DNA of 43,858 nucleotides from Chloroflexota bacterium (GCA_018829775.1 JAHJTL010000097.1:79658-123515); one strand, 5' to 3'; counted from the first letter of the stretch, positions 1 to 9,202 are shown. Numbers and translations: made by a program. Notes: a model not told the origin generated them from the letters alone.

Positions 1-1
1 G

Positions 2-370
2 AGGAAAATAACGTTCATGGTCAGCACACTGCTTCAGGCGGTGGCGATAGCCTGGCTGATATGGGCACAAGGGCTGTGGAGCCTGTATATATTTGCGCTC
101 GTTTACGGCTTCTTTTACAGCGGTTTTGGTTGCAGCGGGGCCGCGCTAATCAGCGACACTTTCGGCGTGAAGAATATCGGGGCCGTGCTGGGATTGCTGG
201 AAATCGGCTTTGGCATCGGGGCGGCGACCGGTCCCGCAGTCGGGGGATACATCTTCGATGTCAGCGGCAATTACACGGCCGCCTTTATTATCGCAGCCGT
301 GGCTATGCTGGTGGCCACCTTGCTGGTTACCATGGTGAGGCGGGAAGCACCGGGGCGAAAAGGTATATGA
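2..370 (+). CDS. MFS transporter, C-terminal part (5' truncated by window edge)
   Basis: The open frame enters from the left edge without a start and ends with TGA at 368-370, so only about the last 120 residues of a major facilitator superfamily permease are present. They hold roughly three hydrophobic helices and end in a basic tail (MVRREAPGRK). They align closely with the end of the next gene: both have the order ALVxG, GxGxxG and VGGYIFD or IGGVIFD just before the last helices. The protein should be an inner-membrane secondary transporter; its substrate cannot be told. An ATG at 17 lies inside the frame and is unlikely to be the true start, because the frame stays open and transmembrane-like to the window edge. 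The two genes look like a tandem duplication. Confidence 0.8.
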   Translation, partial: RKITFMVSTLLQAVAIAWLIWAQGLWSLYIFALVYGFFYSGFGCSGAALISDTFGVKNIGAVLGLLEIGFGIGAATGPAVGGYIFDVSGNYTAAFIIAAVAMLVATLLVTMVRREAPGRKGI

Positions 371-412
371 CCGCCAAGTTGAGTTCAAGCCTGGTGGCCA
401 GGAGCGATACCC

Positions 413-1669
413 GTGTTATTTGAAAAATACCGGGACAAGGTTTTTTACGGCTGGGTGGTGGTTGCCACCTTTTGTATTGCCGGCACGGCTATCTGGGGGA
501 TTCGCTTTTCCTTTGGCGTGTTCTTTAAATCACTGGAGAGCGAGTTCGCATTGAGTCGGGCGGCTACGTCAGCCATCTTTTCCGTACAGATGGTACTGGG
601 CGGCATATTTACCATTCTGGGTGGCTGGGCTCTGGACAGGTACGGCCCAAGAGTTGTTTTTCTTCTCATGGGCATTTTTACCGGCCTCAGCCTGCTGCTC
701 ACCGGACAGACCGGCGCCCTCTGGCAGATATTCTTTACCTACAGTCTGCTGCTGGCGATAGGAACCAGTGCCATCTATGTCACGGTGATGTCAACCGTCT
801 CCCGCTGGTTTGAAAAGAAACGTGGCTTGGCTCTGGGCATTGCCAGCATAGGTGCTGGAATGGGCCCACTGGTGGTGGCTCCCTTTGCCACCTATCTGAT
901 TTCCGCCTTTGACTGGCGAACGGCGTTTACCATCCTTGGTATCATTGCACTGGCGGTGGTGATTCCATTATCCTGGCTTCTCAGGCGAGACCCTCAGGAG
1001 ATTGGTGCACTACCCGATGGAGCAGAATTCTCGGCAAGTACGGCATTGAATCAGAAAACGGCAGTATCGGCGGATTATCTTTCCCCGTGGCAGGCGTTCC
1101 GAACCAGGAGCTTCTGGTTGGTGGTTGTCATCTTTTTCCTCTATGCCGTCACTATATTTATAATCATGACGCATCTGGTGCCCCATGTGACTGACCTCGG
1201 GTTCTCCGCGGTGGAGGCAGCTACTGTCCTCAGCGTGGCCGGTGGGGCAACGCTTGCCGGCAGGGTATTGCTGGGGGTGGCGTCAGACCGGCTGGGAAAG
1301 AAAACGGCGGCGATGCTCTGTACCCTAATGCACGCTGGGGGCATGCTGTGGCTGCTCTGGGCACAGGAGATGTGGATGTTCTATCTTTACGCGCTCGTTT
1401 TTGGCCTTGCCTGGGGAGGGATGGGACCGGTCATGGCAGTGATAATCGGGGAAACCTTTGGCCTCGGCCGAATGGGGGCCATTCTGGGAATACTCGATGC
1501 CGGTTTTAACATTGGGGCGGCGGTAGGCCCTATAATCGGCGGCGTCATTTTTGATCTGAAACAGGACTATTCCCTATCCTTTTTATTGGGAGTGGGGTTG
1601 ATGCTGGTGACCACCGTGCTCATCGCATTTATCAGGCGGGAAACGGGCAGAGCCGTGGCCAGCAAATGA
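413..1669 (+). CDS. MFS transporter (oxalate/formate antiporter or monocarboxylate-like)
   Basis: A complete 418-residue protein with the hydrophobicity of a 12-helix MFS permease. The start is GTG at 413. Residues 1-30 carry a short cytoplasmic segment and the phrase YGWVVV, which is typical of the oxalate:formate antiporter / monocarboxylate transporter branch. The loop between helices 2 and 3 has the MFS signature form GWALDRYGPR, and a second copy (SDRLGKK) sits in the C-terminal half, so both halves of the internal duplication are intact. The gene follows a paralogue with a 42-base gap and converges on nuoN, leaving 8 bases between the two stops. Substrate is unknown; a small carboxylate is a family-based guess. 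Confidence 0.85.
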   Translation: MLFEKYRDKVFYGWVVVATFCIAGTAIWGIRFSFGVFFKSLESEFALSRAATSAIFSVQMVLGGIFTILGGWALDRYGPRVVFLLMGIFTGLSLLLTGQTGALWQIFFTYSLLLAIGTSAIYVTVMSTVSRWFEKKRGLALGIASIGAGMGPLVVAPFATYLISAFDWRTAFTILGIIALAVVIPLSWLLRRDPQEIGALPDGAEFSASTALNQKTAVSADYLSPWQAFRTRSFWLVVVIFFLYAVTIFIIMTHLVPHVTDLGFSAVEAATVLSVAGGATLAGRVLLGVASDRLGKKTAAMLCTLMHAGGMLWLLWAQEMWMFYLYALVFGLAWGGMGPVMAVIIGETFGLGRMGAILGILDAGFNIGAAVGPIIGGVIFDLKQDYSLSFLLGVGLMLVTTVLIAFIRRETGRAVASK

Positions 1670-1672
1670 CGG

Positions 1673-1690
1673 GTTCGTTAATAAACGAAC
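1673..1690. other. Short perfect hairpin at the convergent MFS/nuoN junction
   Basis: GTTCGTT (1673-1679) and AACGAAC (1684-1690) form a 7-bp perfect stem with a 4-base loop. The stem overlaps the nuoN stop codon at 1678-1680. There is no T-run on either side, so it is only a weak candidate for a shared terminator of the two converging transcripts. Confidence 0.35.
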
Positions 1691-3138
1691 ATGGAGGCCG
1701 CGAGCTGCGCCAGCCTCATCGCAAAGCCCGGGATGATGCCCAGCAGCAGGACACCGATGCAGCACAGAAACAGTGCCAGTCGCAGGGCTCCGGAGGAGGG
1801 TACTTTCTCTGCGGATGCTGCCTCACCCAGCCACATCACCTTGACCACGCGCAGATAGTAGTAGGCGGAAATGACGCTGTTTATTACGGCGATTATCACC
1901 AGCCAGAGCAGGCCGTGGTTCACCGCAGCGCTGAAGATATAAAACTTGGCCATGAAACCGGCTGCCGGCGGCATACCGATGAGCGAGATTAAGCAGAGTG
2001 TCAATGCCAGCGCCAGCAGCGGTGCCCTTTTCCCCATCCCTGAATATCCCTCGATGAGGTCGCTGTCCAGCTTGCTGGAGATGGCGATGATGGCGATGAA
2101 GGCGCCCATGTTGGTGAAAGCGTAACTGGTAAGGAAAAAGAGGACTCCGCTCTGCCCCAGGATACTCCCACCAGATGCCATCCCCATGGCCGCTAGCCCC
2201 ACCATAAGGTAGCCGGCCTGGGCGATGCTGGAGTACCCGAGCATGCGCTTGATATTGGCCTGTGGTATGGCGGTGATGTTGCCGATGGTCATGCTGAGCA
2301 CGGCCAGCGCGGCAAATATAAGCCCCCAGTTCTGGCTCAACCACTCGGGCATGCCAAAGGCGGAGAAGAAAATCCGCAGGATAACGGCGAAGCCAGCCGC
2401 CTTGCTGGCCACGGACAGGTAGGCGGTGATGGGAGTCGGGGCTCCCTCGTAAACATCAGGCACCCACATCTGGAAGGGAACGGCGGCGATTTTGAAACCG
2501 AACCCGGCAACCAGCAGCACGATGCCCATCAACAATCCGGGGCTGGCTAAAAGCGTCATCGGGGGCAGTGTCTGCAAAACCTGAGCGATTTCTCCCAGCT
2601 GCGTTTTGCCGGTAAAGCCGAAGACCAGTGCCATGCCGTAGAGCAGCACCGCCGAGGCAATTGCTCCCAGCAGCAGATACTTCAATGACGCCTCGGTTGA
2701 TTTCTTGTCTTTCAGGAAACCGACCAGTGCGTAGAGGGAGATGCTGGTCAGCTCGAGGGCGATGTAGATGGCAATCAGGTTGGTGGTGGCGGCCATAAGC
2801 ATCATGCCCAGCGTGGCAAGGAGCACCAGTGCGTAGTATTCACCCTGGAAGCGCGAGAACTTGCTAACGTAGTCGGTCGAGGAGAGGATTACCAGGAAGG
2901 CGACACCCAGAAAGAGCACCTTGAAGAAAAGGGCAAAATTGTCCACGGCCAGCATGTTGCTGAAGATGGCCGGGTAGCTGCCCCCCCACATGGCGATGGT
3001 AACGCCGCCCGCGATTACAAGCCCGGAAATGCTGACCTGTGCCAGCCACCGCTTCTGCTCAATGAATAAATCGAGCAGGATAACGATGGCCGCGATAGCA
3101 ACCAGGGTTATTTCCGGTATGAACAGGGCCAGGTTCAA
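1678..3138 (-). CDS. nuoN: NADH-quinone oxidoreductase subunit N
   Basis: A 486-residue polytopic antiporter-like subunit of respiratory complex I and the last gene of the nuo operon. It belongs to the proton-pumping membrane arm. Conserved charged residues of the channel are visible: Glu129 in the helix ending ALELTS, Lys216 in GFGFK and Lys246 in SVASK. These fit Glu133, Lys217 and Lys247 of the Escherichia coli subunit. The stretch PDVYEGAPTP (about 228-237) is the family signature. Length is normal. The start is ATG at 3138, 21 bases after nuoM. Unlike most of the operon it does not overlap its upstream neighbour. Confidence 0.95.
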   Translation of the reverse strand: MNLALFIPEITLVAIAAIVILLDLFIEQKRWLAQVSISGLVIAGGVTIAMWGGSYPAIFSNMLAVDNFALFFKVLFLGVAFLVILSSTDYVSKFSRFQGEYYALVLLATLGMMLMAATTNLIAIYIALELTSISLYALVGFLKDKKSTEASLKYLLLGAIASAVLLYGMALVFGFTGKTQLGEIAQVLQTLPPMTLLASPGLLMGIVLLVAGFGFKIAAVPFQMWVPDVYEGAPTPITAYLSVASKAAGFAVILRIFFSAFGMPEWLSQNWGLIFAALAVLSMTIGNITAIPQANIKRMLGYSSIAQAGYLMVGLAAMGMASGGSILGQSGVLFFLTSYAFTNMGAFIAIIAISSKLDSDLIEGYSGMGKRAPLLALALTLCLISLIGMPPAAGFMAKFYIFSAAVNHGLLWLVIIAVINSVISAYYYLRVVKVMWLGEAASAEKVPSSGALRLALFLCCIGVLLLGIIPGFAMRLAQLAASMFVY

Positions 3139-3159
3139 TATCTACTCCTTGTTATCATT

Positions 3160-4656
3160 CTAGCCACCTAAAAGTCCCACAACGGGCGAAATCCCGAGTT
3201 TTATCACGTCGGTGAGAATGGCCGGATAGATACCCACCAGCATAATCACCGCCACGAAGGCGAACATATAGACTCTCTCCAGAACATCGGCGTCAGCCGT
3301 GCCGTCGTACTGCTCCAGCGGCGGGCCGTAGAAAACGCGCTGCAGCATCCAGAGTATATAGCCGGCGGTAACCACCACACCGAGCACGCCGAGGATAGTA
3401 TACCCCTGAATCCAGGGCACAACGGTGGAGGTGTAGCTGCCGACAAATACCAGGAACTCGGCGGCGAAGCCGCTGGTGCTCGGCAGCCCCAGCGAGGCCA
3501 GACCGGCGAGGGAGAAGACCACGGTGATAATCGGTACCTGCCGTGCCAGGCCGCCCAGCCGGCGCAGGTCACGTTCATGAGTGTTATGCATCACCAGCCC
3601 CACCATGGCGAAGAGCAGGCCGGTGACCAGCCCGTGGCTGAACATCTGGAGGGCGGCGCCGACCAGGCTCACCTTACCCAGGGCGAAAATGCCCAGCAGT
3701 ACATAGCCCATGTGGCTGATGCTGCTGTATGCGATCATCCGTTTGAAGTCGGTCTGTCGCATGGTAACCGCGGCACCGTAGAGCACACCGATGATTGCCA
3801 GTATGACCAGGATGACGGCATATTGCTGTGCTACCGACGGAAACATGGTTACGCACAGGCGTATCATGCCGTAGCCACCCATTTTGATGAGCACCCCGGC
3901 CAGCATGACGCTGACCGCCGTCGGCGCGTCGGTATGGGCATCGGGCAGCCAGGTGTGGAACGGGAAGACGGGCAGTTTAACGGCAAAGCCGATGAGGAGC
4001 AGGAAGAAGATGGCTGCCGCCGGCATTATCGACTGCACCAGACCGAGACCCTGTTTACCGATTTCCAGCATACTCAGGCTGCCGGTGGTGAAATACAGGC
4101 TCAGGATGCCGGCCAGCATAAAGGCGCTGCCGAACAGCGTGTACACAACGTACTTGATTGCGGAGTACTCCTTGCGTCCTGCCCCCCAGATGTTTATCAG
4201 GAAATACATTGGGATGACCTCTATCTCCCACATTACGAAGAAGAGCAGCAGGTCAAGCGAGAGGAAGACGCCGAGGATGCTGGTTTCTAAAAGCAGGAGC
4301 CAGGCGAAATACTCGCGTACCCTCATGTCAATCTTCCAGGAGATGAGCACCGCCAGAAAACCCAGGAAAGCGGTGAGCACCATCAGCGGCAGGCTCAAGC
4401 CATCCACGCCCAGGTGATAGTAGGCGTTAATCGGGGCAATCCACAGCGCCTTTTCCTGAAACTGAATCAAACCGGCGGCTTCCGGCGACCGGTCAAACAG
4501 GGCGAATAGGATGAGGGACAGGGCCAGCGGCACGAAAGTGAAGAGAGCCGCCGTCCACTTAATCAGCCGGTCACGGTTGGCGAGCACAAAGGCAATGAGC
4601 ACCGCCCCTGCCGCGGGCAGGAAGAGTATCGTTGTCAGATAGCCCGAACCCAACAA
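3160..4656 (-). CDS. nuoM: NADH-quinone oxidoreductase subunit M
   Basis: A 498-residue antiporter-like subunit of the complex I membrane arm, about 14 predicted helices. Pumping residues are present: Glu144 in VMWEIEVIP, Lys227 in GFAVKLP and Lys258 in GVLIKMGGYG. The PFHTWLPDAHTDAPT stretch (about 232-246) is diagnostic for this subunit. Size matches the family. It lies between nuoL (15-base gap) and nuoN, so it is co-transcribed from the promoter ahead of nuoA. No missing key residue was seen, so the proton path looks functional. Confidence 0.95.
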   Translation of the reverse strand: MLGSGYLTTILFLPAAGAVLIAFVLANRDRLIKWTAALFTFVPLALSLILFALFDRSPEAAGLIQFQEKALWIAPINAYYHLGVDGLSLPLMVLTAFLGFLAVLISWKIDMRVREYFAWLLLLETSILGVFLSLDLLLFFVMWEIEVIPMYFLINIWGAGRKEYSAIKYVVYTLFGSAFMLAGILSLYFTTGSLSMLEIGKQGLGLVQSIMPAAAIFFLLLIGFAVKLPVFPFHTWLPDAHTDAPTAVSVMLAGVLIKMGGYGMIRLCVTMFPSVAQQYAVILVILAIIGVLYGAAVTMRQTDFKRMIAYSSISHMGYVLLGIFALGKVSLVGAALQMFSHGLVTGLLFAMVGLVMHNTHERDLRRLGGLARQVPIITVVFSLAGLASLGLPSTSGFAAEFLVFVGSYTSTVVPWIQGYTILGVLGVVVTAGYILWMLQRVFYGPPLEQYDGTADADVLERVYMFAFVAVIMLVGIYPAILTDVIKLGISPVVGLLGG

Positions 4657-4671
4657 TTTAAGCTCCTTTTT

Positions 4672-6588
4672 CTAACCAAAGAAGTAAATAACGAAAACAA
4701 TCGCCAGTATGCCAATGCCGATAAACAGGCCGTAGAGCTGGAGCTGCCCCGTCTGGGCGTATCGAACGGCTCGTCCGCTGGCGATGGCGCCATTGGCCAC
4801 ACCGTTGACTGCCCCGTCCACGACCCGGTTATCGAACTGCTCAAAGCTGGCGAAAAGCCCTTTGAGCAGGGCATTCTTGACGATGATGTTCTCATACAGT
4901 TCATCGAACCAGTATTTCCGGTAGAACAGGGTATGGAGCGGCTTGAACATGCCGCCCACGCGCTCCGCTGAAATCCAAGATTTACTGTACATGGCGTAAG
5001 CGAGTAAAATGCCCAGCCCGGCCAGTATCAGCGATATCCAGGGGAGCGGCTGGGTGAAGGGGTGGAAGAGGCCTTCAAAGAAGCCGTGCGTACCGCCGTG
5101 CCCCATGAAGGCGCCGAAGTGGCCGGTTACGTTCCAGAGTCCGGAGAATATGGATAGAACGGCCAGAATTATCAGGGGTATGGTCATCACCCTGGGCGAT
5201 TCGTGGGGCTGGCCGTGGTGGCTGTCATGTCCGTGGGTGTTGGGGTCACCGCCCCGGTATTCCCCGCCGAAGGTCATAAAGACGGCGCGGAACATGTAGA
5301 AGGCGGTCATGAATACGGTAATAATCGCCAGGTAAAACAGCACGGGCTGGCTGGCGAAAGCGCTGATTACTATCTCGTCCTTGCTCCAGAAGCCAGAGAG
5401 CGGCCAGATGCCGGCGATGCTCAATGAGGCGATGACGAAGGTGACGTAGGTCCAGGGCATGTATTTACGCAGGCCGCCCATCAGGCGCATGTCAAAGGTG
5501 CCGGTGGCATGGTTGACGCTGCCCGCCCCGAGGAACAGGAGCGCCTTGAAAAAAGCGTGGTTGAACAGGTGCCAGATGCCGATGGCCACCCCGCCGGTGC
5601 TCAGCCCCAGCATCATGTAGCCGAGCTGGCTGATGGTGGAGTAGGCCAGCACGCGCTTGATATCGTTCATCACCAGCCCCATCGAGGCGGCGAAAATGGC
5701 GGTAATCCCTCCTATAATGGCCACGGTGGTCAGCGCCTCTGCTGAGTGCTCGAATAGGGGGAACATGCGGGCGACCAGGAAGACGCCGGCCGCCACCATC
5801 GTTGCCGCGTGAATTAAAGCGCTGACCGGGGTCGGGCCTTCCATGGCGTCGGGCAGCCAGACGTGGAGCGGGAACTGGGCTGACTTGCCCACGGCGCCGG
5901 CGAAGATGCCGATGGCCGCCCAGGTAAGCACGGTGCCTGCCAGCGCGCCGGCAATGGCCAGTTCATGCAGTTCGTGGATATCAAAGGTGCCCGTGTTCAG
6001 GTAGAGCAGCAGTATGCCGGCCAGGAAACCGAAGTCGCCGAGCCGGGTAACGATGAACGCCTTCTTGGCGGCATCGGCGGCGGACGGTTTGTGGAACCAG
6101 AAACCGATGAGGAGATACGAACACAGCCCCACCATTTCCCAGAAGACGAACAGGAAGAGCAGATTATCGGCTATCACCAGTCCAATCATCGAGGCGGTGA
6201 AGAGCGACATCCAGGCGTAGTAGCGATGGTAGCCGGGGTCGCCGTGCATGTAACCCTGCGAGTAAATCTGCACCATCAGGCTGACCACGGTAACCACGAC
6301 GAGCATCACCGCCGTCAAAGAATCCATAATCAGGCCGAGGTGAATAGTCACCCCGTCTTCGATGACCACCCAGGTTATGTCGGGGACGGGTATCTCGTGG
6401 TGTGGTGCCGCCATCACGGCGAAGAGCGCCCAGACGGAAAGGGCCAGCGAGCCACCAATCGATAAGATGGTGATATAGCCGGCTATCTTTGATTCCGCCC
6501 TGACGAAAGGACGGATGAAGAAAGCGATGATGACAAACGAGAAGAGCGGGAGCAGGAATATCAGCCAGGCCAGTTGATGCGGCATCAT
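4672..6588 (-). CDS. nuoL: NADH-quinone oxidoreductase subunit L
   Basis: A 638-residue distal antiporter-like subunit of complex I. Glu151 (FVFWEMVG) and Lys235 (AVGKSAQFP) match the conserved pumping residues, followed by LHVWLPDAMEGPTPVSALIHAATMV-type family sequence split around residue 250. The C-terminal 100 residues should form the long lateral helix that ties the antiporter subunits together. A loop near residue 440 is rich in histidine (HGHDSHHGQPH), which is more than usual and could bind metal. The start ATG overlaps the stop of the preceding 64-residue orf by four bases (6585-6588), so translation is probably coupled. Confidence 0.95.
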   Translation of the reverse strand: MMPHQLAWLIFLLPLFSFVIIAFFIRPFVRAESKIAGYITILSIGGSLALSVWALFAVMAAPHHEIPVPDITWVVIEDGVTIHLGLIMDSLTAVMLVVVTVVSLMVQIYSQGYMHGDPGYHRYYAWMSLFTASMIGLVIADNLLFLFVFWEMVGLCSYLLIGFWFHKPSAADAAKKAFIVTRLGDFGFLAGILLLYLNTGTFDIHELHELAIAGALAGTVLTWAAIGIFAGAVGKSAQFPLHVWLPDAMEGPTPVSALIHAATMVAAGVFLVARMFPLFEHSAEALTTVAIIGGITAIFAASMGLVMNDIKRVLAYSTISQLGYMMLGLSTGGVAIGIWHLFNHAFFKALLFLGAGSVNHATGTFDMRLMGGLRKYMPWTYVTFVIASLSIAGIWPLSGFWSKDEIVISAFASQPVLFYLAIITVFMTAFYMFRAVFMTFGGEYRGGDPNTHGHDSHHGQPHESPRVMTIPLIILAVLSIFSGLWNVTGHFGAFMGHGGTHGFFEGLFHPFTQPLPWISLILAGLGILLAYAMYSKSWISAERVGGMFKPLHTLFYRKYWFDELYENIIVKNALLKGLFASFEQFDNRVVDGAVNGVANGAIASGRAVRYAQTGQLQLYGLFIGIGILAIVFVIYFFG

Positions 6589-6779
6589 AGCTTCCTCAAT
6601 ACATCCCGAATCACGTGTTCTTTGTCCTTTGGCACCAGGACAGAATACTCGGTAAATTCCTGGCCAATAGGTATGCCGGAAGCCGGTATGATGCGGGCGG
6701 GAATCCCTTCTCCTTCAAAGAGCTCCTTCCACATCTCGGCGACCATCAGGCTTCTGGCTTTTTTGACTTCAATCCACAT
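6585..6779 (-). CDS. Small conserved-looking protein between nuoK and nuoL (DUF2007-like)
   Basis: A 64-residue soluble protein with no membrane segment. It reads like the DUF2007 / putative signal-transducing fold: an N-terminal strand, a helix (about 9-24), a strand containing GIPARII, and a C-terminal VLVPKDKEHVIRDVL motif. It lies inside the nuo operon, starting 4 bases after the nuoK stop and overlapping the nuoL start by four bases, so it is clearly expressed with complex I. Its role is not known. Assembly, regulation or an accessory contact with the membrane arm are possibilities suggested only by position. The family assignment is tentative because the protein is so short. Confidence 0.75.
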   Translation of the reverse strand: MWIEVKKARSLMVAEMWKELFEGEGIPARIIPASGIPIGQEFTEYSVLVPKDKEHVIRDVLRKL

Positions 6780-6783
6780 CTTG

Positions 6784-7095
6784 TTACCACTTCAGTAAAT
6801 CGATTTTGCTGACATCTATATCTTCCAGTCCGCGGTAGATGGCGAAGATAATCGCCAGTCCCACGGCTACTTCGGCCGCTGCCACGACAATGACGAAAAT
6901 GGCGAAGACCTGGCCGGTAAGCAGCGCCGGCACCACGTAGCGCGAGAACGCCACCAGCGTGATATTGACCGCATTGAGCATCAGCTCGATGCACATCAGG
7001 ACGATGACCGCATTGCGCTTGGCCAGCACGCCGTAAAGGCCGATGGAGAACAGGATGGCGGATAATATCAAATAATGCTGCAGGCCGATGACCAT
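6784..7095 (-). CDS. nuoK: NADH-quinone oxidoreductase subunit K
   Basis: A 103-residue membrane subunit of complex I with three helices. The two glutamates of the E-channel are present, Glu37 ([11 protein letters not shown]) and Glu75 ([11 protein letters not shown]), so proton transfer should be intact. A longer reading of the frame from 7185 adds 30 residues of arginine- and cysteine-rich sequence that is simply the antisense of nuoJ coding sequence. The correct start is ATG at 7095, which gives the usual family length and leaves 4 bases after the nuoJ stop. Confidence 0.93.
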   Translation of the reverse strand: MVIGLQHYLILSAILFSIGLYGVLAKRNAVIVLMCIELMLNAVNITLVAFSRYVVPALLTGQVFAIFVIVVAAAEVAVGLAIIFAIYRGLEDIDVSKIDLLKW

Positions 7096-7099
7096 TTGC

Positions 7100-7588
7100 T
7101 TACTTCTCCCTCGCCAGGACAATCGCTCCCAGAATGGCGGATAGCAGCAACACCGCGGCGATTTCCACCGGCAGGAGATAGCCACCCTCGCCGAAAAGGC
7201 TGTTGGCCAGCGCGGAGGTGGTCGGTGCCGTCGGTGGCACGCTTGATATCTGCCACGGCGTATTGATTAACGTCAGGACTAATACTTCCAGGAACAGCAG
7301 GGCAACGATAAAAGCGGGGATTTGAAAACGGCTGTTGGGGCTGCCCCGTTGTACCTCTCTGGTCATCATGATGGCCAGGATTATCAATACCGATATGGCG
7401 CCCACATAGACCAGAATCTGGACTGCGGCCAGAAAATCGGCGCTGAGGGTAATGTAAAGCCCGGCCACCACGAGGAAACACAGTATCAGCGAGAGCGCCG
7501 CCCGGAAAACGTTCCGCAGCAGCACCACGCCCAGCGCGGCGATTACCGCCACCACCGCCAGCATCCAGAAAGAGATAGCCATTCCCAT
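7100..7588 (-). CDS. nuoJ: NADH-quinone oxidoreductase subunit J
   Basis: A 162-residue, five-helix membrane subunit of complex I. The third helix holds the conserved [15 protein letters not shown] segment (about 56-70), the site of the pi-bulge that links quinone reduction to pumping in known structures. The start ATG (7588) shares one base with the nuoI stop. Length is on the short side of the family range but nothing conserved is missing. Confidence 0.93.
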   Translation of the reverse strand: MGMAISFWMLAVVAVIAALGVVLLRNVFRAALSLILCFLVVAGLYITLSADFLAAVQILVYVGAISVLIILAIMMTREVQRGSPNSRFQIPAFIVALLFLEVLVLTLINTPWQISSVPPTAPTTSALANSLFGEGGYLLPVEIAAVLLLSAILGAIVLAREK

Positions 7589-8085
7589 TACTGCTTCTCC
7601 GTTACCTTCTCCACAAGCAGGGTCTGCCTGGGCAATTTCTCGGCTTTGTCCGGGAAGAAGTAGCCGCTGACTTTCCGCTCCGGCGTTTCCAGCATATCCT
7701 CTTTACCCTGTACCAGTTCGCCACGGCGGTATTTAGCGCACTCAAAGGCGTGGCTGAGGTACAGCGCTTCAAAGGGACAGGCCTCAACGCATAACCCACA
7801 CTGGATGCAGTAGCCGGTGTCCACCTGGTATTTCTCCACAACATATTTATTCTCCGTCATTTCCGTAGAGGTGACGATATCAATGGCACCCTGAGGGCAG
7901 GTCTTGGCGCAGGTGCCGCAGCCGGTGCATTTTTCCAGATTCCAGATGAGCTCATTGCCCCGGAACCGCCGCGAGATATTGAGTCGCTGCTCCGGGTACT
8001 GCGACACCGTCGGGTGGCGGAACAGGTGCCTGATGGTTACCGTCAGGCCCTTGGCAATGCCGATTCCATACCGTTCAAACTTCAA
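7588..8085 (-). CDS. nuoI: NADH-quinone oxidoreductase subunit I (2x[4Fe-4S])
   Basis: A 165-residue ferredoxin-like subunit that carries the two tetranuclear clusters N6a and N6b, passing electrons toward NuoB. Ligands are complete: Cys53, 56, 59 and 63 in CTGCGTCAKTCP, and Cys93, 96, 99 and 103 in CIQCGLCVEACP. The start used is TTG at 8085, which overlaps the end of nuoH by 11 bases. No ATG lies upstream in frame within reason, and the N-terminal GLTVTIRHLFRHPTVSQYP stretch is normal for the subunit, so the TTG start is accepted. The last 40 residues are basic and probably peripheral. Confidence 0.93.
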   Translation of the reverse strand: MKFERYGIGIAKGLTVTIRHLFRHPTVSQYPEQRLNISRRFRGNELIWNLEKCTGCGTCAKTCPQGAIDIVTSTEMTENKYVVEKYQVDTGYCIQCGLCVEACPFEALYLSHAFECAKYRRGELVQGKEDMLETPERKVSGYFFPDKAEKLPRQTLLVEKVTEKQ

Positions 8086-9202
8086 TTCTACCCCGTCCTA
8101 ATTTAAAGAAAAATTTTGACCATATGAGAACCATTGTAGCCGTGATTGCTATGTTTACCATGACCATCAGCCACCATAGTTCGGTGGGCCAGCCGGCCAG
8201 CACCTGTAATGCCGTAATAAATAGATTGAGCAGTGACATGGGGAAGAGGAATTTCCAGGCGAAGGCCATCAGCTGGTCGATTCTTAGCCTGGGCAATGTT
8301 GTGCGCGTCCAAACCATGACGAAGAAGACGATAATCACCTTGATAACGAACCAGAGCCACGGCGGCAGCAACGGGCCTCTCCAGCCGCCGAGGAAAAGGG
8401 TGGCGATGATGGCGGAGATGGCCACTGCCTCGGCGTACTCCACCAGATAGAACATGGCGAATTTCATACCCGAGTACTCGGTGTGGAAGCCGGCCACAAT
8501 CTCGGAGTCGGCCTCCATGAGGTCGAACGGGCTGCGGTTGATTTCGGCACAGCCGGCAGCGAAGAAGAGCAGGAAGCCCAGCGGCTGCAGCAGGATAAAG
8601 GGGATACCCTGCGCCACCACAATCTGGTTCAAAGAAAGCGAGCCGGCAATCAATACCACGCCGACAATGGCCAGCACCAGCGGGATTTCATAGCTGACGA
8701 TGGCGGCAACATTGCGCATGGCGCCGAGGAGTGAATACTTGTTGCTGGAGCCCCACCCGGCCATGAAGATGCCGACGGTGGACACCGAGCTGATAGCCAC
8801 AATGTAGAGGATACCGATATTGAGGTCGGCCAGCAGGGCGCCGTTTTGAAAGGGTATCACGGTGAATATCATCAGCGCCGGGGCGAAGGCAATCACCGGT
8901 GCCAGCCAGTGAACGAGTTTATCGGCGGCGTCGGGCACGATGTTCTCTTTGAGCAGCACCTTGACGGCGTCGGCCACGGGCTGGAGGAGGCCAAAAGGTC
9001 CGGTGCGGTTCGGCCCGAGGCGCGACTGCATCCTCCCCATCCCCCTCCGCTCGATATAGATGACGCCCATCACCATGGTCAGGACAAAGCCGATGATGAC
9101 CACGGTGAAGAAAAGCCAGTGCCACCAGAAGCCACCCGGCCAGTCCGGAGGGATGGGCTGTAAATGAACCAGGTTATAAATATTTAAATCTGCTATTGCC
9201 AT
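8075..9202 (-). CDS. nuoH: NADH-quinone oxidoreductase subunit H
   Basis: A 375-residue, eight-helix membrane subunit that forms the quinone chamber with NuoB and NuoD. The first cytoplasmic loop has the near-invariant ERRGMGRMQSRLGPNRTGP motif (51-69), and the third loop carries NRSPFDLMEADSEIV with the acidic residues of the E-channel entrance. It starts at ATG 9202, sharing one base with the nuoD stop, and ends 11 bases inside nuoI. Size is normal. Confidence 0.95.
   Translation of the reverse strand: MAIADLNIYNLVHLQPIPPDWPGGFWWHWLFFTVVIIGFVLTMVMGVIYIERRGMGRMQSRLGPNRTGPFGLLQPVADAVKVLLKENIVPDAADKLVHWLAPVIAFAPALMIFTVIPFQNGALLADLNIGILYIVAISSVSTVGIFMAGWGSSNKYSLLGAMRNVAAIVSYEIPLVLAIVGVVLIAGSLSLNQIVVAQGIPFILLQPLGFLLFFAAGCAEINRSPFDLMEADSEIVAGFHTEYSGMKFAMFYLVEYAEAVAISAIIATLFLGGWRGPLLPPWLWFVIKVIIVFFVMVWTRTTLPRLRIDQLMAFAWKFLFPMSLLNLFITALQVLAGWPTELWWLMVMVNIAITATMVLIWSKFFFKLGRGRIEV

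Noticed and set aside
3577-4290. Long plus-strand open frames across the nuo genes, e.g. at 3577-4290 and 9433-10482
   Set aside because: They are shadows of the minus-strand genes: no family sequence, His/Gln/Asp-rich composition and no ribosome site.
6784-7185. A 133-residue version of nuoK
   Set aside because: The extra N-terminus is antisense-like to nuoJ and not like any NuoK; the ATG at 7095 gives the normal protein.
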